Source: a virus. From it: a stretch of 64,000 bases of DNA. The notes under the pieces were generated by a model. It was not told the DNA's origin. It saw only the letters and a list, made by a program, of their open reading frames with translations, and made no database searches. The position numbers and the translations under genes are program-made. The stretch is taken from IMG/VR virus record IMGVR_UViG_3300025030_000003, positions 62,001 through 126,000 of that record. The stretch is one strand, 5' to 3'. This document shows, piece by piece, positions 44,468 to 52,425 of this stretch (position 1 is its first letter; each line of letters opens with the position of its first letter).

Positions 44468-45151
44468 CTATGCTGGTTTCTGTAATACAATCCAACCACT
44501 ACCGTCTGGATTTGCAAATAGTTCACAAGCTCTTCCTCCCGATACTGAGAGGAGACTAGAATCGTCTATCTTTTGTCCTAAAGTTGGATAAAAATAAACT
44601 GTCCTACTTCCAATATTTTTAATATAATAAACTCTTTCTGGACAATTACTTGAGTTGGGTAGATAAGCATTAATAGTGTGGTCAACATCAAAAAGCCAAA
44701 CAGTAGCGGAAGCATCCATAGTTATATTATCATGACCCGTTACTTTTTTAGATTTAATAGAACCTGTCCCATCTTGACCTATTACTGGTAAAGAGTTCAT
44801 TAGCTCATCTAGCCTAGTTGGGGATTGACTGAGAGATGTTATATATGTTTTCCAGTTCTCCCACTCATTGGAAGTTATATCAACAGTATCTGGGTACCCT
44901 ATTACTATATCATTAGCCCCATCTATCCTCAATACCTTAAAGTAAGGAGTTACTTTTAACTTAGCATCTATCTCCATAGATGTCTTATTAATATTATAGA
45001 TATCAGTAAGGTCTTGAACAGTAGGTTCTGTTTCTGTTAAATTCCATTCATGTATATAAGTATTACCGTTAGAATCCACTTTAAGAATAACATCCTTCTT
45101 AAAGTCTAGCTTCCTGCCTAATTTCTTTTCTATACTTGAAGCGAAGTCCAT
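44468..45151 (-). CDS. Tail-fibre-like protein, 227 aa
   Basis: N-terminal domain (residues 1-80: AxSIEKKLGRKLDFKKDVILKVDSNGNTYIHEWNL...PTVQDL) matches that of the next-upstream gene, in the style of phage XkdW-type domains. The C-terminal part (GHDNITMDASATVWLFDVDHTINAYLP...) resembles the short beta domains of tail fibres. Possibly a host-recognition module. Confidence 0.68.
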   Translation of the reverse strand: MDFASSIEKKLGRKLDFKKDVILKVDSNGNTYIHEWNLTETEPTVQDLTDIYNINKTSMEIDAKLKVTPYFKVLRIDGANDIVIGYPDTVDITSNEWENWKTYITSLSQSPTRLDELMNSLPVIGQDGTGSIKSKKVTGHDNITMDASATVWLFDVDHTINAYLPNSSNCPERVYYIKNIGSRTVYFYPTLGQKIDDSSLLSVSGGRACELFANPDGSGWIVLQKPA

Positions 45152-45777
45152 TATAAACCTCTTCCTTCCACAGTTAATATTTCTAGTCTGTAGTCTGTTA
45201 AGTTAAGAGTACTAAGACTACTGTTATAAACCTCTGCTGTAAGAGTATCTCCCTTACTTAACCTTGTTATAACATTACAAGAAGTAAGTAAATCCTCAGT
45301 AGACAATAATCCAGCCATTGATACGTTACTATCGAAGTCTATTATATTCCCATTCTTTTTAATTGTTACTTCAAACTTATAATTACTTGGAACATTGTTC
45401 AAGGTTCCCACAAAATTTACTGCCACAGATTGAATTTTCTTAGACGTAAAAGTATTAGTTACAAATTCCACATCCTTATCTTCTGACTCTGTAAAATTAA
45501 CAGAAGTAAAAACTCTGGACTGAATGCTCTGGGAACTTCCCAGAGCAGACACATAAGAGTCTGGGTAGTTAGACCATAAAGTATGGTCAAGGGTATTCCA
45601 CAAATCAAGTAATTGTTGATAGGTCGGCTTAGTGGGAGAAACGATATTCCACGCATCTATACATATCCCATCAGGGTCTGCATCTTCACCCCAATCTTGA
45701 CAAAGTATTACTTCCGACGTATAATCTACTTCTCTTCCTACATAAGCTTCTATAGCTTCTTTATAATTAAAGCTCAT
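45151..45777 (-). CDS. Fibre protein with C1q/TNF-like end, 208 aa
   Basis: YKEAIEAYVGREVDYTSEVILCQDWGED...NIVSPTKPTYQQLLDLW is the same N-terminal domain as downstream. The second half (FTSVNFTESEDKDVEFV, NYKFEVTIKKNGNII) parallels the C-terminal half of the 45788 product. One-bp overlap with it downstream. Confidence 0.7.
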   Translation of the reverse strand: MSFNYKEAIEAYVGREVDYTSEVILCQDWGEDADPDGICIDAWNIVSPTKPTYQQLLDLWNTLDHTLWSNYPDSYVSALGSSQSIQSRVFTSVNFTESEDKDVEFVTNTFTSKKIQSVAVNFVGTLNNVPSNYKFEVTIKKNGNIIDFDSNVSMAGLLSTEDLLTSCNVITRLSKGDTLTAEVYNSSLSTLNLTDYRLEILTVEGRGL

Positions 45778-45787
45778 TTATATTTTC

Positions 45788-46474
45788 CTATCTTAATTTA
45801 ATAATACTAAGTATCTGATTTCCATTTAAATTTCTATTGTTACTACCATCTGTATGATAAGCATATATCTCCAAAGTATCATTTATATTAACATCTATTG
45901 GAAAAGATAGTTGTACACAAATAAATCCTCCAGTAGCTCCTCCCCCACTATTTTCTATGGAGTGCATAAGCATACTTCCATTTTTATAAATAATTAAATA
46001 AAGAAGTCTATCGTTACCAAATCCAGTACCTATAAAATTAGAAGATACTAACACAGTTTGATTAGATAAACTTGTAAATGTGCTATTTGAAAATTCAGAT
46101 AAAGTATCTGAAACTTCTGTCGGAAATAGAACTTTAGTATATACTCCTCCTTGGATACTTTGAGTAGCTGTGTTCTTAGATAATATTTTAGTAGCAGGTA
46201 AAGAATCTATACTAGACCAACTAGTGTTAGTCCCATCAGTTGCTAATAATTTTCCAGTTTGACCAGTTTGAGAAGGTAGCACATTGTTCAAAGAAGTATT
46301 TTTATCAGATACATCACTGAGATTGTTACCCCCAAGAAGTATCTTAGAAAAGATACCACCGAAATTCTTACCCTCTAAGATTCCACTATTACTTTGAAGA
46401 GTTACTTTATTACTGGATTTACCCAACGAAAATATACTTCTAAGAGTGCCTTCTATATTTAGAAAGTCGCTCAT
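45788..46474 (-). CDS. Fibre protein with C1q/TNF-like end, 228 aa
   Basis: Residues 70-90 (TGQTGKLLATDGTNTSW) are a pattern common in trimeric tail-fibre necks, followed by a beta-sandwich region (VYTKVLFPTEVSDTLSEF ... LYLIIYKNGSMLMHSI). First gene of the fibre operon, with a consensus promoter 60 bp upstream. Confidence 0.7.
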   Translation of the reverse strand: MSDFLNIEGTLRSIFSLGKSSNKVTLQSNSGILEGKNFGGIFSKILLGGNNLSDVSDKNTSLNNVLPSQTGQTGKLLATDGTNTSWSSIDSLPATKILSKNTATQSIQGGVYTKVLFPTEVSDTLSEFSNSTFTSLSNQTVLVSSNFIGTGFGNDRLLYLIIYKNGSMLMHSIENSGGGATGGFICVQLSFPIDVNINDTLEIYAYHTDGSNNRNLNGNQILSIIKLR

Positions 46475-46531
46475 GTAATCTCCTTTATATATACGTTTAT
46501 GTCAAAATACTATTTTACTCTTAATGATACC

Positions 46532-46560
46532 ATTGTACCATAAGCAAAAGTATTTGTCAA
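46532..46560 (-). promoter_or_regulatory. Sigma70-type promoter of the fibre operon
   Basis: TTGACA (46555-46560), 17-nt spacer, TACAAT (46532-46537) with TGG before it. SD AAGGAG follows about 50 nt later. Confidence 0.78.
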
Positions 46561-46564
46561 TACT

Positions 46565-46762
46565 CTAATTAAAAATATCTGTATCATTAATCATAGTGTC
46601 TATCTCATTGCATAAGTTAAGACCTTCTTCATAGGATTGAGTATCTAATAATCCAACAGTAAACCTAGAAGTATCTTTAAATAATAATTTATATCTCCCT
46701 GAAAGTTTTGAAGCAATCTTATAAAGTCTTTTTAATTCTAACTCTCTTTTATCCTTTGACAT
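46565..46762 (-). CDS. Hypothetical helical protein, 65 aa
   Basis: Charged helices (KDKRELELKRLYKIASKLSGRY), end EIDTMINDTDIFN. Last gene before the fibre promoter. Not recognised. Confidence 0.66.
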   Translation of the reverse strand: MSKDKRELELKRLYKIASKLSGRYKLLFKDTSRFTVGLLDTQSYEEGLNLCNEIDTMINDTDIFN

Positions 46763-46785
46763 ATAATTTCCTTTTAGTTATAAAT

Positions 46786-47481
46786 TTAGTATTCTATTCC
46801 TTTTCTTATAGGTACCGTAGCTAAAGTAGCCCCACAATTAGGGCAATAGTTAGACCTGAACTCAAAACTTCTCTTACAAGTTGAGCAAGTCTTCTCGAAG
46901 TAATGCTTAACACATCTTAAATCAGTCATTAGGTCTGCTATATCTTTTATTTTGTCATAGAGAGGTTCACTCCAAATACGTCCCGTTAGAACTATCTCTA
47001 GGTCAGGTCTCTCTTCTTTCATAGTTCTTATGAATTCAAAGAATGTTCTTTGGGATATAAGAGATAGATTCAAAGCTCCCAGTATCTCGTCTAGTACTAA
47101 CATATTATAAGGTTGAACATACTCTTCTATATGGTCTTGTGCTATTACATTCTTCTTAGTCTTCCCAGCATTGATATCGTCTATCATAGAAAGCCAAGCT
47201 TCCCTTACCAATACTTTATCTTCGTCGTCTTTATTATGTTCTAGTATTACTTTATATGGAACAGTATCATGAGATTGTATTATGGTTATATTATTCTTAA
47301 ACATCCTACAGGATTTTAGTTCCCCATAAACTCTATCTACCGAAGAGTCTCCCTTCATGAACTGAGCTATCAATACATTCCAGTCTTGTCCCATAGCTCT
47401 CATTACTAAACCAAATGCACTTGTAGTTTTTCCTTTACCACTTCCTGTATATACTTGAATCAATCCTGATTTATTTATCAT
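46786..47481 (-). CDS. CobO/BtuR-like P-loop ATPase with zinc ribbon
   Basis: 231 aa. QVYTGSGKGKTTSAFGLVMRAMGQ (residues 9-32) is the unusual GxGKGKTT P-loop of ATP:corrinoid adenosyltransferases; QFMKGD, MLVLDEILGALNLSLIS and VLTGR also match. CobO proteins normally end there, but this one adds CSTCKRSFEFRSNYCPNCGA, a zinc ribbon at about 200-220. It could adenosylate corrinoid, or be a repurposed nucleotide-binding protein. Confidence 0.72.
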   Translation of the reverse strand: MINKSGLIQVYTGSGKGKTTSAFGLVMRAMGQDWNVLIAQFMKGDSSVDRVYGELKSCRMFKNNITIIQSHDTVPYKVILEHNKDDEDKVLVREAWLSMIDDINAGKTKKNVIAQDHIEEYVQPYNMLVLDEILGALNLSLISQRTFFEFIRTMKEERPDLEIVLTGRIWSEPLYDKIKDIADLMTDLRCVKHYFEKTCSTCKRSFEFRSNYCPNCGATLATVPIRKGIEY

Positions 47482-47723
47482 TAATCTTTCGACTTCTTTC
47501 TTTTCTCTAAACTTTTCTGCATGCTTTTAATTCTAGGATTAGCTTCAAACAACTCACAGAAATCCTGAGTTGGAATCTTTTCCCTAATAGGAATACAGTA
47601 CTCTCCCAGTTGGAGTGCGGATATCAAAGGACACTTAGCTAAGTGTTTACAGAATCTACACTTATCTTCCTCTTCAAAGAATACTATATGACCTCCGTTA
47701 CCTTCATCGTAGCTTAGGTACAT
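47481..47723 (-). CDS. Cys-rich protein, 80 aa
   Basis: CRFCKHLAKCPLISALQLGEYC is a four-Cys site, followed by TQDFCELFE and a basic C-terminus. One bp overlaps the CobO-like gene. Confidence 0.68.
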   Translation of the reverse strand: MYLSYDEGNGGHIVFFEEEDKCRFCKHLAKCPLISALQLGEYCIPIREKIPTQDFCELFEANPRIKSMQKSLEKRKKSKD

Positions 47724-47752
47724 AGAACCTCCTTTAATATAAAAGGTAAAAT

Positions 47753-47953
47753 TTAAATCTGAAAATCATTCATATCCACGATGACGACCCCGTGATATAC
47801 AATCAAAGACTTAGGATTATCTCCTAGAATACCAGCGTAATCCTGTAATCTATCTGTACTAACTTTTCTTAATAACCATATATAAAAACATAAAGGCATA
47901 CATAATAGTATGAATGTCTTTAGCTTTAATAAAAAACTCTTTAACCTATTCAT
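47753..47953 (-). CDS. Membrane protein, 66 aa
   Basis: Transmembrane helix (LKTFILLCMPLCFYIWLL) after a basic start, then a polar tail. Overlaps the upstream gene by 8 bp. Confidence 0.66.
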   Translation of the reverse strand: MNRLKSFLLKLKTFILLCMPLCFYIWLLRKVSTDRLQDYAGILGDNPKSLIVYHGVVIVDMNDFQI

Positions 47954-48257
47954 ATCTAGTTCTAATCTCCTCTATTAGTTTCTCCAACTTCACTCTTGTT
48001 AGAGATTCTTTCTTTAACCTTTTAGCTATTCCTTCTATATTTTTAACTATGCTTATAAATAACAACATATTATTATTTATTGGTTTTTTGTTACATAGCA
48101 CATCTAGGAAAGCATCCGTTAAATAATAATGCTTCTTTCCTCCCCTACTTATGAATACCTTATCATAGTCATCTAACTTTAACATATACCCATCTGGTAA
48201 CATTATGTGAGGTATCTCTCCTCGTCTTAAAGCTTTTAAGTCTTTACGATTTATCAC
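47946..48257 (-). CDS. Hypothetical protein, 103 aa
   Basis: MINRKDLKALRRGEIPHIMLPDGYMLKLDDYDKVFISRGG...; basic, with a helical end. One-bp overlap upstream. Not recognised. Confidence 0.67.
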   Translation of the reverse strand: MINRKDLKALRRGEIPHIMLPDGYMLKLDDYDKVFISRGGKKHYYLTDAFLDVLCNKKPINNNMLLFISIVKNIEGIAKRLKKESLTRVKLEKLIEEIRTRYE

Positions 48258-48520
48258 TACTCTTCATCCTGCTCTAATTTTAATCTAATAAGAATTAATG
48301 CTTCTTCTTCATCCACATCCTCGAATGAATTAGCCTTCTTCCAATTGGATTTAAAATAGCAGAGCCAATCTACCTGATGTCTACAAAATATATTCCTCTT
48401 AGGAATATAGAATAAATGTTCCTCGTAATCCGTTTCTCCCAACAGATTAACATCTTCGTCCAGCAAGTATGATTTACCCGCTTTAATTTCCTCTAGGATT
48501 TCTTCAGGATTTAAAACCAT
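48257..48520 (-). CDS. Hypothetical acidic protein, 87 aa
   Basis: PEEILEEIKAGKSYLLDEDVNLLG start, IFCRHQVDWLCYF centre, ends FEDVDEEEALILIRLKLEQDEE. Layout recalls the MxEL family without its tail. Confidence 0.66.
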   Translation of the reverse strand: MVLNPEEILEEIKAGKSYLLDEDVNLLGETDYEEHLFYIPKRNIFCRHQVDWLCYFKSNWKKANSFEDVDEEEALILIRLKLEQDEE

Positions 48521-48553
48521 TCATCTCTCCCACTTAACAAGATATCTTAAAAC

Positions 48554-48868
48554 TTAGTGTTCGCTATATAGCATTTCAAAAAGGTCGTCTACTTCCTTAT
48601 CAGATTCTAAACATTTATTAAATAGATTTACGTTATCCATTCTATTTGTCAACAAGTGCATTAAGAAACCTAACCTAGATTCATCTCCAGAAAAAATTGT
48701 TTCCATCTTAAAATTTTCTAAGCTACTGGGTTCTTTTCTAGTAACATGAACCGATGTCCTACTGTGCCATCTTAGCACCTCAAAGTTAATATCTAACTCC
48801 TTACAAAGTTCAATAGCATAATAGTATTCATATTCATCATCTAAACATAAAACTGTTTCTTTTATCAT
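48554..48868 (-). CDS. Hypothetical protein, 104 aa
   Basis: ETVLCLDDEYEYYYAIELCKELDINFEVLRWHSRTSVHV: alpha/beta fold. Has a consensus promoter 30 bp upstream, SD AAGGGATA. Confidence 0.67.
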   Translation of the reverse strand: MIKETVLCLDDEYEYYYAIELCKELDINFEVLRWHSRTSVHVTRKEPSSLENFKMETIFSGDESRLGFLMHLLTNRMDNVNLFNKCLESDKEVDDLFEMLYSEH

Positions 48869-48897
48869 AGTATCCCTTCAGACAACTTAGTACTCTG

Positions 48898-48926
48898 ATT
48901 ATACCATTTCTCAATATAAATGTCAA
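48898..48926 (-). promoter_or_regulatory. Near-perfect extended -10 promoter
   Basis: TTGACA (48921-48926), 17-nt spacer, TATAAT (48898-48903) preceded by TGG. Confidence 0.83.
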
Positions 48927-48934
48927 TATACTTT

Positions 48935-49816
48935 TTAAAAACGTAGTCCTAATTGTTCATGTATAAGTTTTAAATATTCCATGGAAGCTTCTGGAGTTTC
49001 TAACTCTTGAAGAATCTTAAGAGTACTTATACTTTCAGAAGGATTCCTTTTCTTAAAGTTAGATATTAGATTGTCCAAGTTAGACAAATCACAAATCTTA
49101 TTGATAACTCTGTCCATATTATTATAGGCTTCTGGAATGAATACTTCTTTAGCTGGGACTACCTTCAACTGATTTAAAGATACAACTCCTTTATCGATAA
49201 TGGCATAGGTTATGATATCCCTTACTAGATTATAACCATCTGCTGTATTCCTCATGAAAGAACCCATACGATACACATTAGTAGTTTCCGTTACTATGGT
49301 TGAGTATGGGGAGTGGTCGTGCCCTAAGAAAACATATTGATAGCTTTTTAAATCAGACATAGATAAACTTTCTTTAGGAGCTAAGTTATTATCCAAATAG
49401 AAATGTCCTAATAATATATTTGATTTTTTCTCGGGTAGTTTTAATTCTGGAACTACTGAAGCAACATCGTAAGATACCCCCTCTAGTTCAAAAGATTCTA
49501 AATGTAAATCTATCACATCCGAATTCATAAGAGTTCCCATGTCAGTCTTATCTAGGTTAAGGGTTCTATAGGAAGCATCATGGTTTCCTAATATAGAGTG
49601 TAGTCTTCCCTTATAGGGTTTAAGTCTTTTAATTAACTTATTACAGTACTCAGTAGACACAGAAGAACTATGAAACAAGTCTCCGAGTATTATTACATAT
49701 TTATATAATTTTAATACAGATTCCAACTTATCTATACAAGTAGTAGGATAATCATCCATTCTACTTTTAGGTTTAGTGTCGGAGGCATGAAGGTCTCCTA
49801 TTATAGCTGTTACCAT
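48935..49816 (-). CDS. sbcD: SbcD/Mre11-type exonuclease subunit
   Basis: 293 aa. All phosphoesterase motifs are present: GDLHAS (residues 7-12), GDLFHS (about 44-49), GNHD (about 77-80), LLGHFY and GHDH (about 165-168). Together with the SbcC halves just upstream it should form an Mre11-Rad50-type nuclease that processes DNA ends and hairpins for replication-linked recombination (phage T4 gp47 equivalent). One-bp junction with the upstream gene. Confidence 0.88.
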   Translation of the reverse strand: MVTAIIGDLHASDTKPKSRMDDYPTTCIDKLESVLKLYKYVIILGDLFHSSSVSTEYCNKLIKRLKPYKGRLHSILGNHDASYRTLNLDKTDMGTLMNSDVIDLHLESFELEGVSYDVASVVPELKLPEKKSNILLGHFYLDNNLAPKESLSMSDLKSYQYVFLGHDHSPYSTIVTETTNVYRMGSFMRNTADGYNLVRDIITYAIIDKGVVSLNQLKVVPAKEVFIPEAYNNMDRVINKICDLSNLDNLISNFKKRNPSESISTLKILQELETPEASMEYLKLIHEQLGLRF

Positions 49817-50103
49817 TATTCCTCCATTAAATCTTTTACGCTGTTAGTTATGTCTGTTATCGTTGCTCTAAATAAATATCTTCTCTTCTTATTCACTTTG
49901 TTATAACTGTGTAAGTAATTAAGTTCTATCCATAAAGAGTCTAACAATTCTAAGTTACTTGGGTTAAACAGAAACTTATTACAATATTCAGCTATCTCTA
50001 TTAACTGTTGTTTATCTGCTAAACATAATTCTTCAAAGTATGTTTCATTTAAACTGGATAACTTTTCTTTAATACAAACTATCTTATGTCTGTAATCAAG
50101 CAT
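49816..50103 (-). CDS. Hypothetical protein in the SbcCD operon, 95 aa
   Basis: Start at ATG 50103 (MLDYRHKIVCIKEKL), overlapping the stop of SbcC-C; the frame at 50175 would overlap by 80 bp. Helical throughout. Unknown accessory role. Confidence 0.7.
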   Translation of the reverse strand: MLDYRHKIVCIKEKLSSLNETYFEELCLADKQQLIEIAEYCNKFLFNPSNLELLDSLWIELNYLHSYNKVNKKRRYLFRATITDITNSVKDLMEE

Positions 50104-50719
50104 TAGAAACCTCTTCAACTCGACCATCACTAATTCTATAAATCTTATTTGCGTATTGAAGAAAACGAACATCATGGGTTACTATGGATATTCTTAATCC
50201 TTTCTCCTGACATATCCTATTCAGAAAAGTAAAGAAGTTAGGGAGATACTCTGTAGATATATAAGAGTATTTCTCGTCTACCTCTAAGAACTCTTTACCT
50301 TTATTTACTAAAGCAAAAATATTAAGTATGGCGGAGATAACAGACCTAACACCATTACCGCATCCATTCTTAAGAGATACTTCAAAATCATTATCTAAAT
50401 CTTTAAGTTTAAAAGATAATCCCTTTGTCCCTCTTTTATCTTCTAGTTCTATTGCTATCTCATAGTTCTTATCATAAAATATAAATCTAAGAGCAGAATT
50501 AATAAGTTCCTTCAAGAACCCTATGCTTTTATCATATAAGATATCTTGACTCTTCTTATAATAAATAGCAGATTCTTTAATTGTTTCTAAGTCTCGAGTC
50601 TCTTCTTCTATTTCCTTATTAACCGATAAAATAATATTCTCTATATTACTTACTCTGGCTTTAATAGATTCGTACCTACGAATCCTATAGTCAAGAGACA
50701 AAGATATATTATTATCCAT
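50096..50719 (-). CDS. SbcC/Rad50 C-terminal half
   Basis: 207 aa: coiled coil (residues 10-60), then VSLKNGCGNGVRSVISAILNIFALV carrying a degenerate ABC signature (G-C-G-NG in place of LSGG), FLEVDEKYSYIS as Walker B with catalytic Glu-like residues, and SIVTHDVRFL as H-loop. Complements the Walker A half at 50988. It is a separate gene, not a frameshift product: a start codon follows a stop and another gene lies between. Confidence 0.82.
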   Translation of the reverse strand: MDNNISLSLDYRIRRYESIKARVSNIENIILSVNKEIEEETRDLETIKESAIYYKKSQDILYDKSIGFLKELINSALRFIFYDKNYEIAIELEDKRGTKGLSFKLKDLDNDFEVSLKNGCGNGVRSVISAILNIFALVNKGKEFLEVDEKYSYISTEYLPNFFTFLNRICQEKGLRISIVTHDVRFLQYANKIYRISDGRVEEVSNA

Positions 50720-50720
50720 A

Positions 50721-50987
50721 TTAAATATTGTCCTCTATCTCTTTAAGTTGAGGTTCCGAGGAAGCCAGATATTCTTGAACTTGGTCTAAGAAAGATTCCA
50801 CCTCTGGTTTTTTACTATCCCTAAGAGCTACTACTTTCTTCCAATCTTTTAAATCATCAAAGTTATATTTCTTTACAAGACTACTTGCTTCTTTAACTTT
50901 CATATTCTTTACAGCTTCTACTTTTGATTGTCTCAATTGAAAAGCTTCATAGTTCTTTTTAATTTCTTCTGCTTGTCTGATATCCAT
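50721..50987 (-). CDS. Coiled-coil protein between the SbcC halves, 88 aa
   Basis: MDIRQAEEIKKNYEAFQLRQSKVEAVKNMKVKEASSLVKKY, highly charged and helical; it could represent the coiled-coil arm or a third subunit that bridges the halves. Abuts both. Confidence 0.68.
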   Translation of the reverse strand: MDIRQAEEIKKNYEAFQLRQSKVEAVKNMKVKEASSLVKKYNFDDLKDWKKVVALRDSKKPEVESFLDQVQEYLASSEPQLKEIEDNI

Positions 50988-52103
50988 TTATATTTTCTCC
51001 TTTATTGTTTGTCCACATAGAGGACAGGTCTCCATTGAATCCAGTTGTTCTTTTAATTCTATTAGGTTCTTTTGAATCTCTTTCTCCTCTTCAGACATAT
51101 CTCTTACTTCTTTTAAAATACTTATTAGGTTTTCACAATCCTTATCAAGTTCTTGATATTGTCTAATGATATTGAAATCAAACTTAGGGTCTTCTGGAAT
51201 ATCTATAGATAAAGATTTAAATAAATCTACTAACTTATTAGTATCTTTATCCAACTCAGTATATTCGCTGACAATACTAAAATCAAATTCTTTATAAAGT
51301 ACTTCTCTATTCACTATCAATATACAATCTTCTAAGAGACTAACATCCTTATCCAATTCAGTATACTTATTGATAATACTAAAATCAAATTCCTCTCTTT
51401 TAATCTTAGATATATCTGATATGATTCTAAGACATGCTAGAATATTATTACAATCATTATCTAGTCCCTGATATTCTTGAAGCATAAATTGTAGTTTATC
51501 TCTCATAGCCGATAAATCCTTTTCACTATAAGAGTTTATGAAAGAGTTTATTTTACTAAGTCTATCTTCGTTTATAATAAGCTTACTATTCATGTCGGCT
51601 ATCTTACGTTTAGTTTCTGACTCATCTTCTTTTATTTTTTTCATTACAGCCGTGGAGTCGTTTTCATTCATAGCAAAAATGTCTTCAAACAATTTATATA
51701 CTTGAGAGTCCGTTCTATCAAAAGGAAATAAAGAAGACCACTCATCTTGTATATTCACTATACTTCCATCCTCATCAAGATAGAAATCATTGTCTGGGAC
51801 TAATTCAAATAAATCTGTCCTTCCTACTTTTTGATGAGCTACCCCATCTATTTCATAAGTAGATTCTTTAGGAGTTCTAGTCCACTTAACTTTCATTCTG
51901 TCTGTCTCTATCTCCACCTCAGCTTTATCTTTCCCATGTTTAATAAAAGATTTAGCTTCGGGAGGATTCTTTAGTAAAGAATAGATAGCTCTTATAGTAG
52001 ATGTCTTTCCAGAGTTAGAAGGTCCTATGATAGCAGTGATGCCAATAGGAAATTCTAATTCCGCTTCAGAAATAAGCTGAAAGTTTTTTATTTTTAATTT
52101 CAT
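50988..52103 (-). CDS. SbcC/Rad50 N-terminal half ending in the zinc hook
   Basis: 371 aa. GITAIIGPSNSGKTSTIRAI (residues 21-40) is Walker A. Long coiled coil includes three repeats of about 45 residues based on FDF-x-I-x-x-Y-x-ELDKD. It ends CPLCGQTIKEKI, the CxxC zinc hook, six residues from the C-terminus. In ordinary SbcC the hook is in the middle of one long chain, so the gene is split exactly at the hook. Confidence 0.85.
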   Translation of the reverse strand: MKLKIKNFQLISEAELEFPIGITAIIGPSNSGKTSTIRAIYSLLKNPPEAKSFIKHGKDKAEVEIETDRMKVKWTRTPKESTYEIDGVAHQKVGRTDLFELVPDNDFYLDEDGSIVNIQDEWSSLFPFDRTDSQVYKLFEDIFAMNENDSTAVMKKIKEDESETKRKIADMNSKLIINEDRLSKINSFINSYSEKDLSAMRDKLQFMLQEYQGLDNDCNNILACLRIISDISKIKREEFDFSIINKYTELDKDVSLLEDCILIVNREVLYKEFDFSIVSEYTELDKDTNKLVDLFKSLSIDIPEDPKFDFNIIRQYQELDKDCENLISILKEVRDMSEEEKEIQKNLIELKEQLDSMETCPLCGQTIKEKI

Positions 52104-52135
52104 ATATCTTTCCTAATTACAATAGTATAATTAAT

Positions 52136-52164
52136 ATTATATCACATCTTAATAAAAAAAGCTA
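52136..52164 (-). promoter_or_regulatory. Extended -10 promoter of the SbcCD operon
   Basis: TATAAT (52136-52141) preceded by TGTGA; a poor -35 (TAGCTT, 52159-52164) at 17 nt overlaps the terminator stem. Confidence 0.6.
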
Positions 52165-52182
52165 GAGGTTTTCTCTAGCTTC
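52151..52182 (-). terminator. Rho-independent terminator after the recA unit
   Basis: Seven-bp stem GCTAGAG/CTCTAGC (52161-52167 with 52173-52179), 5-nt loop, then TTTTTTTATT on the minus strand. Confidence 0.86.
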
Positions 52183-52200
52183 TAAAAATTTTAATATAAA

Positions 52201-52425
52201 TTATTCTTCGGGTATCTTTATAAATGGAGTTTCTTTAGCAACCTTAAGAATGTAATCCTTAAGTTCCTGTTCGTCTATTCCTCCATTTAAAGCTTTCTCT
52301 ATCATGTAAGATACCAGTAAAGCATCGGCTTGGTCATATACCTCAGCTACTATTTCGTCCACTCCGTCTTTTGTTACAACTAATTTGTAGTTCTTTTTGA
52401 ATTGTATTATCCTTACTTTACTCAT
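52201..52425 (-). CDS. Hypothetical protein after recA, 74 aa
   Basis: MSKVRIIQFKKNYKLVVTKDGVDEIVAEVYDQADALLVSYMI; beta-beta-helix. Overlaps recA by 8 bp. Possible recombination accessory; not recognised. Confidence 0.7.
   Translation of the reverse strand: MSKVRIIQFKKNYKLVVTKDGVDEIVAEVYDQADALLVSYMIEKALNGGIDEQELKDYILKVAKETPFIKIPEE

Noticed and set aside
50096-52103. Split SbcC as a simple frameshift in one gene
   Set aside because: A complete 88-codon gene with its own start lies between the halves and the first half ends cleanly just after the zinc hook, so a single indel does not explain it.
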